Source: an uncultured Oscillospiraceae bacterium (GTDB taxonomy: Bacteria; Bacillota; Clostridia; Oscillospirales; Ruminococcaceae). From it: a stretch of 35,943 nucleotides of DNA. Below the pieces are notes generated by a model that did not search any database, was not told where the DNA came from, and worked only from the letters and a program-made list of their open reading frames with translations. Positions 1 to 8,113 of the stretch are shown piece by piece (the first letter of the stretch is position 1; every line of letters begins with the position of its first letter). A program made the position numbers and the translations under genes. Location: assembly GCA_934539585.1 (NCBI GenBank), contig CAKTCT010000024.1:1-35943 (forward strand), given 5' to 3'.

Positions 1-253
1 GCCGAGGTTATCCACAGAATATGCTGGTAGACCTCTGCTAAACGGAAACTTTGCAATTTATGCGGTGTTGCCTTAGTCGCACAAATAACCGTTCCGCCCT
101 GCAGGGAGCTCCCGACTGCCGGCGGAACCTCGCCAAAACCGGTGGGTTTTGGACTCTGTGTCCATCATACCGAATTTTTCCCCCGTTGTCGATTGGGATT
201 TCTTTACATTCCGGCAAAAACTTTACGATGCAGCACGCTGATTTTGGGCATTT
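1..253. other. Intergenic stretch at the left edge
   Basis: No convincing gene is seen. The short ORFs on both strands have no ribosome binding site and no recognisable product. One perfect DnaA-box-like 9-mer (TTATCCACA) lies at 8-16, but it stands alone. The right end merges into the terminator of the response regulator gene. Confidence 0.5.
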
Positions 254-288
254 TTCCAAAGAAAAAGCGAACGCCGCCGCGTCCGCTT
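254..288 (-). terminator. Rho-independent terminator of the two-component operon
   Basis: Read on the minus strand, the 10-bp arms at 279-288 and 265-274 pair around a 4-nt loop, with one G-U pair. A T-rich run follows at 254-264. It lies 9 bp beyond the stop of the response regulator gene and closes the kinase/regulator operon. Confidence 0.85.
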
Positions 289-296
289 GAAAAGGG

Positions 297-1898
297 CTAG
301 TTCAAAAGACGGCTCCGCAGCTCCGCCGGAGAAAGCCCCGTGGCCCGGCGGACGAACTTGTTGAAGTAGCTGCGGTCCTCGAAGCCTGCGGCCTGGGGCA
401 CGTCGTTCAGGGGCATCCCCTGGCGGATCAGGTCGGTGATCCGCTGGAGGCGCTTTTCCATGGCGTAGGCTTTCAGGGTCTGGCCGGTGCTCTCGCTGAA
501 CACCCGGGAAAGGTAGGTGGCGTTGTAGCCCGACACCTCCGCCAGCTTGGTCAGGGAGACGTCCTCCTGGATGTGGCCCTTGATATACTCCTTGAGGAAC
601 CGGACGATGTTGCCGGAAAGGCTGGTCTCCTTCCGGCTCTCCTCCCGGAAAAGGCCCCGGACCGCCTGGATGAGGGCGTCCATGGCGGAATCCCAGCCGG
701 GGAAGGTCTGGGGCTCCAGAAGCTGCCGGGCCTGGAGCCGGACCTCCGGGTCCCGCCCGGCCTCCTGGCGGCAGGCCCAGGAAAACACCGTCAGGGCCGT
801 GTCGAAATAGAGCTCCGTGGCCGCCGGGTCGTTCCAGCTGCGGCAGGCGGCCAGAGTCCCTCGGATATCGGCCAGAAGGGCGGAGAGGGCTTCCTCCCGG
901 CCCTCCTCCAACAGGGCCCGGAGGTCGGTCCGGCTCCTTCGTCCCCCGGGGGCCGGGCGGGACTCCTCGGGCTCCGGCCCCGCCACGCGGACAAAGGCGT
1001 CCAGGGGCTGGGTGTAGCTGCGGATCATGGCGTCGGCCCGGGAGAAGGCCCCGGGAATCTCCCCCGCCGGGACCCCTTCCCCGGCCAGGACAAAGGACAC
1101 GGTGACGCCCTGGGCCTGGGCGCACGCCTGCTGGATGCGCTCCAGGAGATCGGCGGCGAACAGGGCGGTCCGGGGAGTCATCGGCTGGAGGAGCCAGGCG
1201 GTTTTCAGGCCGTCGTAGTTGACACAGGCCCAGCGGTACTCCCCGTCCAGGAGCCGGCCGGCGATTTCCTCCACTGCGGCCAGTCGCCGGACCTTTTCGC
1301 CCCGGGTCTCCGGGACCCGGGAGCGGCCCATCCGGCCGCAGGCCACCAGAAAGGGCTCCTCTGCCTGAAAGGAGGCTCCCGCCTGGCTCAGCTGGGCAAA
1401 GACCGTCTCCGGCGGGTCCTCGGGCCCCTCCAACAGGGAAAGGAGCAGGTCCCGCCGGACCAGCCCGGCGGAGCTTTCCAGCCGGTGGTGGGCGTCGGCC
1501 AGGGTCGCCTCGGTCCGGAGCTCCTCCTCCAGCAGGGCGGCGGCCTTTTTGATCTCGTCCAGGATTTCCCGGTCCCCGGCGGTTTTCAGGATGTAGCTGA
1601 CGACGTTGCTCTGGATGGCCCGGTAGGCATAGGAAAACTGGGCGTGGGCCGTCAGGAACAGCACCTTGCACCGGGGCCATTCCCGCTGGACGGTCTCCGC
1701 CAGTTCCAGGCCGCTGACGCCGGGCATTTCGATGTCGGAGACCAGGATGTCCACCGCCGCCCGCCGGAGCCACCCCAGGGCCTGGGCGCTGGAATAGGCC
1801 CGGCAGACGTCCACCTCCAGTTCCTCCTGGCTTTCCAGAAGGTCCGAAAGGGTATCGACGATAAAAGGCTCGTCGTCAACCAACAGTACCCGGTACAT
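297..1898 (-). CDS. AraC-type response regulator (YesN-like)
   Basis: This is the DNA-binding half of a two-component system, 533 aa. Residues 1-120 are a receiver domain: the acidic pair is at D8-D9 and the predicted phosphoacceptor is D55 in the VSDIEMPG segment. A long middle region of about 300 residues has no clear domain, as is usual for YesN-type regulators. The last 100 residues hold two AraC-type helix-turn-helix motifs (SGYNATYLSRVFSE and AAGFEDRSYFNKFVRR). The start at 1898 is preferred because AAAGGAGG lies 6 nt upstream; a start 18 bp earlier would bury that site in the coding sequence. It overlaps the end of the kinase gene by 23 bp, indicating translational coupling. YesM/YesN pairs usually sense extracellular carbohydrate and activate a neighbouring catabolic or transport operon; the divergent SGNH/dehydrogenase genes are the likely local target (inference). 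Confidence 0.93.
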   Translation of the reverse strand: MYRVLLVDDEPFIVDTLSDLLESQEELEVDVCRAYSSAQALGWLRRAAVDILVSDIEMPGVSGLELAETVQREWPRCKVLFLTAHAQFSYAYRAIQSNVVSYILKTAGDREILDEIKKAAALLEEELRTEATLADAHHRLESSAGLVRRDLLLSLLEGPEDPPETVFAQLSQAGASFQAEEPFLVACGRMGRSRVPETRGEKVRRLAAVEEIAGRLLDGEYRWACVNYDGLKTAWLLQPMTPRTALFAADLLERIQQACAQAQGVTVSFVLAGEGVPAGEIPGAFSRADAMIRSYTQPLDAFVRVAGPEPEESRPAPGGRRSRTDLRALLEEGREEALSALLADIRGTLAACRSWNDPAATELYFDTALTVFSWACRQEAGRDPEVRLQARQLLEPQTFPGWDSAMDALIQAVRGLFREESRKETSLSGNIVRFLKEYIKGHIQEDVSLTKLAEVSGYNATYLSRVFSESTGQTLKAYAMEKRLQRITDLIRQGMPLNDVPQAAGFEDRSYFNKFVRRATGLSPAELRSRLLN

Positions 1899-3645
1899 GG
1901 GGGTCCTCCTTTGCATTTGCAGGTTCCGGGAAGATGCGCAGGTCCACGGCCAGGCCGCCTAAGGGGCTGCGGTAGAGGAAGATGCCGCTTTCCTCCCCGA
2001 AGCGGAGCCGCAGCCGCCGGTGGACGTTGAGCAGCGCCGTGATCTCCGCGTCCTTGGGGGCGTGGTCCAGCTTTTGGGTCAGCTCCGCGATGGTTTCGTC
2101 GGAAATGGCCCCGCCGTTGTCCTCCACCACAATGTGAAGGCCGCCGCCCTCCTCCCGGAAGGACAGGCGGATGAGGCCGTCCTGCTCCACCCGGCGGACG
2201 CCGTAGGCGAAGGCGTTCTCCAGCAGCGGCTGCAAAATGAGCCGGGGCACCTGCCGGGACCGCCACCGGCGGGGCAGCTCCCCCATCTCGATGCGCAGCT
2301 GCCGGGAAAAGCGCATCTGCTGGATGCTGGCGTAGCTCTGTGCGTGGTGGAGCTCGTCCTCCAGGGGGACCTCCGCCGCGGCGTTCCGGGTGATGTACTC
2401 CATGTAGGTCCCCAGATGGGCGCAGAGCTCCTGGGCGCTGTCCAGGTCGCCGTACTGGATCAGCCGCCGCAGCATGTAGTAGGTGTTGAAGAGAAAATGG
2501 GGGTTGATCTGGGCCTGGAGCTGCTTTAACTCCGCGTCCTTCCGGCAGAGCTCCTGCTGGTAAAGCTCGTAGATCAGGGCGTCCAGCCTGCGGACCATGG
2601 AGTTGAAGCCCTCGAACAGGGAGGAAAACTCCTGGGCGGTCCGGGTGTGGATGGCCACGTCCAGCCGGCCGTTCTCCACCTGGGAAAAGGCCCCCAGCAG
2701 AGTCTCCACCGGCCGCTTGACGTACCGCCGGATCTGCACGGCGTAAAGGAGCAGCACCGCCAGGGCGATGCCGATGTAGACCCACAGAAGGGTCCGGTAG
2801 GCGGAGGCGCTCTGGAAAATGTTCTCCGCCGGAACGTACTGGACCAGGGCCGCGTCCAGATACCCGGAGTAGGAGGAGATGATGAAGTAATCCTGGCCGT
2901 CCACCTGGGTGAGGACGTCCAGATTCTGCCCCCGGCTCCCGGCCACCAGGGCGCAGCGCTCCCAGGGCACGGCCCCGGAGGAGCGGTTCTGGAAGATCCA
3001 GGCGTCATCGCTGTAACTGTAAAAGGCCACGTCCATGGTGCTGTAATGGTTGAATTTTTCCAGCAGCTCCCCGATCTTTTTCCGGGAAAGCACCACCTTG
3101 ACCAGGTAGAAGGGGTCCTCCCCGCCCCGCTGCCCCAGGGGGTAGAAGGTCAGGGAGACCAGCCTGCCGTTTTCGATGAGCATGGGGCCGCTCTGCCGCT
3201 GGTAGAGGGCCAGGTTCTCCTGGTAGTTCAGGGTGTCGGTCTCCCGGTAGTACCGGTTGGTGGACATGCTGATCCGGACCTGGGGGAGGTAGAGGAAGAT
3301 GTCCTCGATGTAGTTGCTGCTGTTTTTGATGATGTTCAGCCGGGTCTGGACGTCTCCCACCTTTTCGTAGTACTCGTAGGGGGCCATGGACTCCGACTGG
3401 ATCAGCAGCTTCTGCAAAGAGGTGTCCCCGGACAGGGCGTATTGCAGCAGGCGGATGTGCTCAATTTCCGTTTCAAGGGTCTCCGTGAGGAAGGAAACGT
3501 TGTCCGCGGCGCTGCTCCTGGCCCCGGCCTCGGCGCTGGACCGTCCCCGGGACAGGATCGCCAGCCCGGCGGCGATCAGGGGAATGAGGATCAGCAGCAT
3601 GGACACAAACAGCTTGGTGACGATGGAACGGGGAGGGCTTTGCAT
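1876..3645 (-). CDS. Sensor histidine kinase (YesM-like)
   Basis: This is a membrane-bound sensor kinase of 589 aa. The first membrane helix is about residues 12-31. An extracellular sensing region (32-283, dCache-like by position and length) follows, then a second helix (about 285-304) and a HAMP linker (about 305-358). The His_kinase domain has the motif QINPHFLFNT with H383 as phosphoacceptor, and the HATPase domain has its N box at PLLENAF (N477). This architecture defines the YesM/LytS-type kinases that partner AraC-type regulators. The start has GGAAGGA upstream and a promoter (TGGAAA, 17 bp, TATAAT on the minus strand) at 3711-3739. The kinase comes first in the operon and the regulator second, with overlapping ends. 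The ligand cannot be read from the sequence. Confidence 0.94.
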   Translation of the reverse strand: MQSPPRSIVTKLFVSMLLILIPLIAAGLAILSRGRSSAEAGARSSAADNVSFLTETLETEIEHIRLLQYALSGDTSLQKLLIQSESMAPYEYYEKVGDVQTRLNIIKNSSNYIEDIFLYLPQVRISMSTNRYYRETDTLNYQENLALYQRQSGPMLIENGRLVSLTFYPLGQRGGEDPFYLVKVVLSRKKIGELLEKFNHYSTMDVAFYSYSDDAWIFQNRSSGAVPWERCALVAGSRGQNLDVLTQVDGQDYFIISSYSGYLDAALVQYVPAENIFQSASAYRTLLWVYIGIALAVLLLYAVQIRRYVKRPVETLLGAFSQVENGRLDVAIHTRTAQEFSSLFEGFNSMVRRLDALIYELYQQELCRKDAELKQLQAQINPHFLFNTYYMLRRLIQYGDLDSAQELCAHLGTYMEYITRNAAAEVPLEDELHHAQSYASIQQMRFSRQLRIEMGELPRRWRSRQVPRLILQPLLENAFAYGVRRVEQDGLIRLSFREEGGGLHIVVEDNGGAISDETIAELTQKLDHAPKDAEITALLNVHRRLRLRFGEESGIFLYRSPLGGLAVDLRIFPEPANAKEDPHVPGTVG

Positions 3646-3710
3646 GGCGATTCCTTCCTTTCCGCAGGTAACGAGAGTTTCGGACTGAAAACGGAAGATA
3701 TACAGTTTTC

Positions 3711-3739
3711 ATTATACCAGAGATTTCCGGTGGTTTCCA
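3711..3739 (-). promoter_or_regulatory. SigA-type promoter of the kinase/regulator operon
   Basis: On the minus strand a perfect TATAAT (3711-3716) lies 17 bp from TGGAAA (3734-3739), about 65 bp upstream of the kinase start. A short dyad, TTTCC-N3-GGAAA, overlaps the -35 and could be a regulator site. Confidence 0.7.
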
Positions 3740-3876
3740 TTGGAAAATCTTCACATCCTGCCCAAATTTTTTCTGTAAACCGGCAAAATATCTGCAAAAA
3801 TCCACCGGACGGTTTTTCCTCCACGATTGTGCTTGTAAAAGTAGGATCGTCCATACAAATTTCCCGGGGATTCCGC

Positions 3877-3893
3877 TATAATGAGGGGGAAGT
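3877..3893 (+). promoter_or_regulatory. -10 element upstream of the SGNH hydrolase gene
   Basis: A perfect TATAAT at 3877-3882 lies 33 bp before the SGNH start. There is no good -35 at the right distance, which fits a promoter needing an activator such as the adjacent YesN-like regulator (inference). The 17 bases beginning at this -10 recur exactly at 16735-16751. Confidence 0.55.
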
Positions 3894-3915
3894 TTCCGCG
3901 AAAGCAGGCGAGCCC

Positions 3916-4935
3916 ATGAAAACCATTGTATGCACCGGCGATTCCCACACCTGGGGCCAGGGAGCCGACGGGCTTTTCTCCTCCATCTCCCCTCCGGCGG
4001 AGGCCGGGGAGCTGCGGCTGGCGGGCTTTTCCTATCCCTGTTATGTCAATCTTCTCCGGGACTGGTTCAACGCCCGGACCGGCTCCCGGGCCGGGGAGCT
4101 TTCCGCCGGGGAGCTGGCGGAGCAGCTGGGCCTGTCCCTTTCCCCGCCCTTTGCCTTGCTGGAGCCGGGGACTGCGGCGCTCCGCCTGCCCGGCAGGCTG
4201 GTGCGGCTCCAGTTCCGCTGCACCCCGGAATCCCCGGTGGTGGAGGCGGAGGGGTTCCCGCCCCTGACCCTCTCCGACCGCCGGGAGGACGGCAGCCTCC
4301 GGCCCATCCGCAACCTGCTCCTGCGGTTCCCCGACGACGGCGTCCACACCATCCGCCTGACGGTTTCCGGCGGTTCTACCGGGCTTTTCCGCGGGGAGTG
4401 GTACGCCGGGGAGGGGGCGGTGGTCAACTCCGGAGTGGGCAGCACCACCACCCTGGCCTACCGGAAGCACTTCTGGAAGGAGTATCTGGAGGACCTCCGT
4501 CCCGCCGCCGTGATCCTGGAGGCCCACAGCATCAACGACTGGCTCAACGGCGTTCCGCCGGAGACCTCCCGGCGGCAGCTGGCGGAAATGCTCCGCCGAG
4601 CCCGGGAACTGGAGGCCCTGGCGGTCCTGCTGACGGTTTCTCCGGCGGCGGGGCCCCAGACGGTGGACAACGGCCTCTGCACCCGGCCCTATGCGGAGTA
4701 TGTGGCGGCCAGCCGTATGGCTGCCGCCGACGCCGGGGCGGTCCTCTGCGACGCCAACGCCCTGATGCAGGCGGCTCTTGCCGGGCTGACGGCGGAGGAG
4801 GCCCGGCGGTACCTGTTCGACGATCCCTGGCACGTCAACCACCGCGGGCACCGCATCTATGCGGCCGCGTTGGAAAATATCCTGGAAGCGGCCGGCGGGA
4901 TTCCGGAGCCCGCGGATTCTACAAATTGGAGGTAA
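3916..4935 (+). CDS. SGNH/GDSL-family hydrolase
   Basis: This is a predicted esterase or deacetylase of 339 aa, without a signal peptide and so probably cytoplasmic. Block I is GDSHTWG with the nucleophile S10. Block III is HSINDW. Block V is DPWHVN near the C-terminus, giving the D303/H306 pair of the catalytic triad. About 130 residues rich in beta-strand-like sequence separate block I from the GVGS segment, more than in minimal SGNH enzymes, and may form an inserted sandwich domain. The longer upstream ORF is rejected as a start because it runs through the kinase gene on the other strand, and the -10 element lies just upstream of this ATG. The dehydrogenase begins 4 bp after the stop, so the two form an operon. 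Deacylation of a carbohydrate ester is plausible but unproven. Confidence 0.85.
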   Translation: MKTIVCTGDSHTWGQGADGLFSSISPPAEAGELRLAGFSYPCYVNLLRDWFNARTGSRAGELSAGELAEQLGLSLSPPFALLEPGTAALRLPGRLVRLQFRCTPESPVVEAEGFPPLTLSDRREDGSLRPIRNLLLRFPDDGVHTIRLTVSGGSTGLFRGEWYAGEGAVVNSGVGSTTTLAYRKHFWKEYLEDLRPAAVILEAHSINDWLNGVPPETSRRQLAEMLRRARELEALAVLLTVSPAAGPQTVDNGLCTRPYAEYVAASRMAAADAGAVLCDANALMQAALAGLTAEEARRYLFDDPWHVNHRGHRIYAAALENILEAAGGIPEPADSTNWR

Positions 4936-4939
4936 TTCT

Positions 4940-6034
4940 ATGAAAACAGCAAAAGCAGCCGTCATGACCAGCGTGGGCCAGCCCTTCGCCATCAAGGAAT
5001 ATCCCCTGACCCCGCCTCCCCCAGGCATGGCCCAGCTGGAGCTCATCGCCAGCGGCATCTGCGGCACCGACCTGCACATCCACCGGGGGAAGATTCCGGT
5101 TCACACCCCGGCCATCATCGGCCATGAGTTCGTGGGCCGGGTCAGCGCCCTGTCTGAGGAGGACAGCCGGACCTACGGCATCCGCCCCGGGGACCGGGTC
5201 ATCGTGGACATCGCCTGCCCCTGCGGCCACTGCCTTCTCTGCCGGGAGGGGGACGACGCCAACTGCGTCCACATGGGCGTCACCAACGGCGGCGACCCTG
5301 AAACGCCGCCCCACCTTTTCGGCGGCTACGCCCAGGTGAACTACTCCCCGGTGAAGAATCTCATTAAAATCCCGGAGAACCTGGACCCGGTGATGGTCTG
5401 CGTCTTTGCCTGCGCCGGTCCTACGGCCCTCCACGCCTTCCGCCTGGCGGAGCAGGCCGGGGTCCATGCGGAAAAGGCCCAGGTGGCCGTGGTCCAGGGC
5501 CTGGGTCCCGTGGGGACCTTTGCGGTGATGCACCTGGCCGCGCTGGGTGTCCCCAGGGTCATCGCCGTCACCGCCGGGAACAATCCCCAGCGGGAGGAGC
5601 TGGCCCGGAAGCTGGGGGCCACTGAGGTCCTGAACCTGGACCGGACCCCCGCCCAGGAGATCATCGCCCACATTCGTGAGGGCAACGACGGCCTGGGGGC
5701 GGACCTGGTCTTTGAAGCCTCGGGCAATCCCCGGGCGGTCCCCCAGGGGATGCAGATGCTGCGGAACCGGGGCGTTTACCTGGTCCCGGGCCAGTACTCC
5801 AACAGCGGCCCCGTGGAGATCGAGCCCCAGATGATCACCTTCAACGCCCTCCACATCATCGGGTCCAGCCAGTACTCCGTCCGGGAGGTCAGGGACTACC
5901 TGGACTTCCTGGAGAAGAATCCTCAGCTCCATGAGTGCATCCGTTCCCTGGCCAAGGAGTACCCCCTGGAGGAGGTCAACCTGGCAATTCAGGACGCAGG
6001 CTCCGGAAAAAATATCAAGACCATGCTGGTGTAA
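4940..6034 (+). CDS. Zinc-dependent medium-chain dehydrogenase
   Basis: This is an MDR-superfamily alcohol/polyol dehydrogenase of 364 aa. Catalytic zinc ligands are visible as C41 in GICGTD and H62-E63 in the GHEFVG signature. The structural zinc loop has four cysteines at C95, C98, C101 and C109. A Rossmann nucleotide-binding motif, GLGPVG, follows at about residue 190. Length and motifs match sorbitol/threonine-dehydrogenase-like enzymes that oxidise a secondary alcohol of a sugar or polyol with NAD(P). The start at 4940 has TTGGAGG 7 nt upstream and lies 4 bp after the SGNH stop. The last 28 codons are the template for the degenerate copies found downstream in the 290-bp repeat array. The substrate is not determined. 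Confidence 0.92.
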   Translation: MKTAKAAVMTSVGQPFAIKEYPLTPPPPGMAQLELIASGICGTDLHIHRGKIPVHTPAIIGHEFVGRVSALSEEDSRTYGIRPGDRVIVDIACPCGHCLLCREGDDANCVHMGVTNGGDPETPPHLFGGYAQVNYSPVKNLIKIPENLDPVMVCVFACAGPTALHAFRLAEQAGVHAEKAQVAVVQGLGPVGTFAVMHLAALGVPRVIAVTAGNNPQREELARKLGATEVLNLDRTPAQEIIAHIREGNDGLGADLVFEASGNPRAVPQGMQMLRNRGVYLVPGQYSNSGPVEIEPQMITFNALHIIGSSQYSVREVRDYLDFLEKNPQLHECIRSLAKEYPLEEVNLAIQDAGSGKNIKTMLV

Positions 6035-6039
6035 AAATC

Positions 6040-6080
6040 GCCGCGGCCCGAAGGGAATTCCTTCCGGGCCGCAGTTTTTT
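6040..6080 (+). terminator. Terminator of the SGNH/dehydrogenase operon (array copy 1)
   Basis: The GCGGCCCGAAGG arm pairs with CCTTCCGGGCCGC (one bulged base) and is followed by TTTTTT, directly after the dehydrogenase stop. Confidence 0.9.
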
Positions 6081-6329
6081 GGGTGTCGGATAGGTGCGGG
6101 AAGGGTGAGGTTTGGGTCATGGCTGGGTGCGGGTGTGGGATTGGGAAAACGCTCTGCCGGTGGAGATTGGACGGGGCAGTTTTGAGGGGCTGCGCTCCGG
6201 AATGGGAAGTCTATCGGAACCATTTTTGCGGCCGGTCTGCGACCAGGAGTACCCTTTGGCAGAAGTTTGTCTGGCGGGTTGGCAGATGGGATTCAGAGGA
6301 AATATCAAGATCATATTGGTGTAAATTCA

Positions 6330-6370
6330 GCCGCGGCCCGGAGGGGATTTCCTTCCAGGCCGCGTTTTTT
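6330..6370 (+). terminator. Duplicated terminator, array copy 2
   Basis: This hairpin has the same position in the repeat unit as copy 1. GCGGCC/GGCCGC pairing is kept with an internal mismatch, and TTTTTT follows. Confidence 0.7.
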
Positions 6371-6619
6371 GGGTGTCGGATGGGTGCGGGAAGGGTGAGG
6401 TTTGGGTCATGGCTGGGTTCGGGATTGGATTCGGAAAAATGGTCTGCCGGTGGGAATCGTGTGGAGTGATTTTGAAGTGCTGCGCTCCGGAATGGGAAGT
6501 TCATCTGAACCATTTTTGCGGCCGGTCTGCGACCAGGAGTACTCTTTGGCAGAAGTTTGTCTGGCGGTTTAGCAGATGGGATTCAGAGGGAATATCAAGA
6601 CTATATTGGTATAAATTCA

Positions 6620-6661
6620 GCCGCGATCCGGAGTGGATTTCCTTCCGGGCCGCGGTTTTTT
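6620..6661 (+). terminator. Duplicated terminator, array copy 3 (weakened)
   Basis: The left arm has changed to GCGATCCGGA, which leaves one mismatch and one wobble against TCCGGGCCGC. The T-tract remains. Confidence 0.5.
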
Positions 6662-6909
6662 GGGTGCCGGATAGGTACGGGAAGGGTGAGGTTTGGGTCA
6701 TGGTTGGGTATGGGATTGGATTCGGAAAAGCGATCCGCCGGTGGAGATCGGACGGGGCTGTTTTGAGGGGCTGTACTCCGAAAGGAAAAGTCCATCGGAA
6801 CCATTTTTGCGGCCGGTCTGCGACCAGGAGTACCCTTTGGCAGAATTCTGTCTGGCGGTTTGGAGGATGGGCTTCAGGAAAAATATCAAGACTATATTGG
6901 TGTAAATTC

Positions 6910-6953
6910 AGTCGCGGCCCGGGAGGGGGATTCCATCCGGACCGCGGTTTTTG
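6910..6953 (+). terminator. Duplicated terminator, array copy 4
   Basis: GCGG-C-CCGG pairs with CCGG-A-CCGC with a central C/A mismatch. A TTTTT run follows. Confidence 0.5.
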
Positions 6954-7022
6954 GGTATCGGATGGGTGCGGGAAGGGTAGGGGTTGGGTCATGGCTGGGT
7001 GCGAGGTTGGATTTGAGAAAAT

Positions 7023-7287
7023 TGGGCCCCCTGGCCAATCGAAAATGGGGTAGGCCGTCCCGGTGAGAATTGAAAAAGAGCGGGCCCATTTTTGAACCAA
7101 TGAGCTCGCTTTTTTGATGCGGGAGAAGGATGGCGGAGCCGATGGCTTTGAAGTCGGGTTAGCGTGGAAAGTCGGGAGGGCGGACGCTCTTGGACGGCGA
7201 TTCTGGCTTTCAGGGTGATTCTGCGATTTTGTGACCGATCCGGCGGCCCGGAGGAGGGTCCCTTTCCGGCTGCATTTTGGGGAAATC
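7023..7287. other. Intergenic stretch after the repeat array
   Basis: I see no gene here. A weak hairpin (AAAAAGAGCG with CGCTTTTTT) lies around 7073-7116 and might act as a further plus-strand terminator. The rest holds no ORF with a ribosome binding site. Confidence 0.4.
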
Positions 7288-7343
7288 AAAAAGCCCCGAT
7301 GGCGTCTGAAAATCGGCGGCTCATCGGGGGCAGGGGGCTTTTT
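7288..7343 (-). terminator. Terminator of the ABC-transporter operon
   Basis: Nested arms pair CCCCGATG (7294-7301) with CATCGGGG (7322-7329), or alternatively AAAAAGCCCC with GGGGCTTTTT. On the minus strand the run ends in TTTTT at 7288-7292, about 130 bp beyond the last gene of the operon. Confidence 0.65.
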
Positions 7344-7476
7344 GGAAATCAGGGTTTTTGTCGCGGGAAAATTTTGCGTCGAGCAGAAAATACGGCGTTT
7401 TGGCATGGGGAACGGCGGGGTGGTGGCGATGGGCTGCGGCCGGGGGCGGGCTTCCGGGCAGACGGATTGCGGGAGA

Positions 7477-7779
7477 TCAGGGCTCTTTATCCGCGGGGAT
7501 GGTTTTTACGGCGAAGATGAAATAGACCAGGTGCAGCGCCCAGACGACGGCCAGGACGGCGCAGCCGGCGACGATGCCTTTTCCGGCTGCGAAGTCCTTC
7601 AGGTTGTCCTGGTAGAGCCGGGTGCCTTTGAACCAGCGGTCCAGCCGTTCCGAGGACCGGGCGAAGCAGAAGGCCGCCAGCATCAGAAGGGGAAAGGTGG
7701 GGAGGATGGGCAGCACCGCTCCCAGGGCCCCGAGGGCCAGGCCGATGCAGCCGAGGATGATGTAGAACGTTTTTTTCAA
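7477..7779 (-). CDS. YbaN/DUF454-family small membrane protein
   Basis: This is a small inner-membrane protein of 100 aa. A long hydrophobic stretch at about residues 5-40 has the family-typical GAVLPILPTFPLLMLAAFCFARSS segment, and a second helix runs about 72-93. The start is a TTG that overlaps the stop of the upstream gene (TTGA), with GGAGG correctly spaced before it. It is the last gene of the ABC/YgbA operon and is followed by a terminator. The molecular function of DUF454 proteins is not established to my knowledge; the overlap ties it to the transporter. Confidence 0.85.
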   Translation of the reverse strand: MKKTFYIILGCIGLALGALGAVLPILPTFPLLMLAAFCFARSSERLDRWFKGTRLYQDNLKDFAAGKGIVAGCAVLAVVWALHLVYFIFAVKTIPADKEP

Positions 7780-8113
7780 GGGGTTTCCTCCGGTCGTTTT
7801 TTCTCCTTGCGGGAGTCGATGAGATGGCGGATGGCTATGACGGGGTGGTGGAAGATCGTGCGGGGGGGCGGAAAAGCCCAGGACTTTCCGGATTTTTTCC
7901 TGTGTGTCCGGGCGGCAGCAGGGGGTCCGGCAGTTGGAGTGGAAAGGGCTTGTTTTCCATGAAGGGGCAGCGGTCGCTGCGGCTTTGGGCGTAGGCGTCC
8001 AGGGCGGCGCAGTTCGGGCAGAGGGTCTTGCCGCCGTGGTTTTTCCGGCAATAGAGGGCGATCATCCGGGAGACGGTTTCCTTCTCCCGCTGGCGCTTCG
8101 TTTCGGTGGTCAT
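7776..8113 (-). pseudogene. YgbA-type (nitrous oxide-stimulated promoter) gene with two frameshifts
   Basis: The N-terminal half reads MIALYCRKNHGGKTLCPNC and RSDRCPFMENKPF, which matches the YgbA_NO family, a small cysteine-rich protein linked to nitrosative stress. Downstream, homology jumps frame twice. After KPF one extra C moves the frame to HSNCRTPCCRPDTQEKIRKVLGFS. A run of seven C (plus-strand G run 7862-7868) then moves it to a third frame ending IFHHPVIAIRHLIDSRKEKK. All three segments align with family expectation, so the ancestral gene ran the full span. The start overlaps the stop of the second ABC gene (TGATG), and its original stop overlaps the TTG start of the next gene. Either the gene is recently inactivated or the assembly has two homopolymer-type errors. 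Confidence 0.75.

Larger units (their letters stand above)
6011..7022. repeat. Tandem array of ~290-bp units, about 3.5 copies
   Basis: The marker string AATATCAAGA recurs at 6011, 6301, 6591 and 6882, giving periods of 290, 290 and 291 bp. Each unit holds, in order, the last codons of the dehydrogenase with a TAA stop (6032, 6322, 6612, 6903), a GC-rich hairpin with a T-tract, about 190 bp of shared non-coding sequence, and a degraded version of the preceding dehydrogenase codons (the EYPL segment). Unit 1 begins inside the real gene; the last unit stops matching near 7022. The copies resemble one another more than they resemble the gene in the coding-derived part. No direct short-repeat/spacer pattern is present, so it is not a CRISPR array. 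Confidence 0.9.

Noticed and set aside
8..16. Perfect DnaA-box-like 9-mer suggesting a replication origin
   Set aside because: It is single; no second box, AT-rich unwinding region or dnaA/dnaN genes are nearby.
6011..7022. Tandem repeats as a possible CRISPR array or protein-repeat gene
   Set aside because: The unit is 290 bp without short repeats and unique spacers, and stop codons interrupt every copy.
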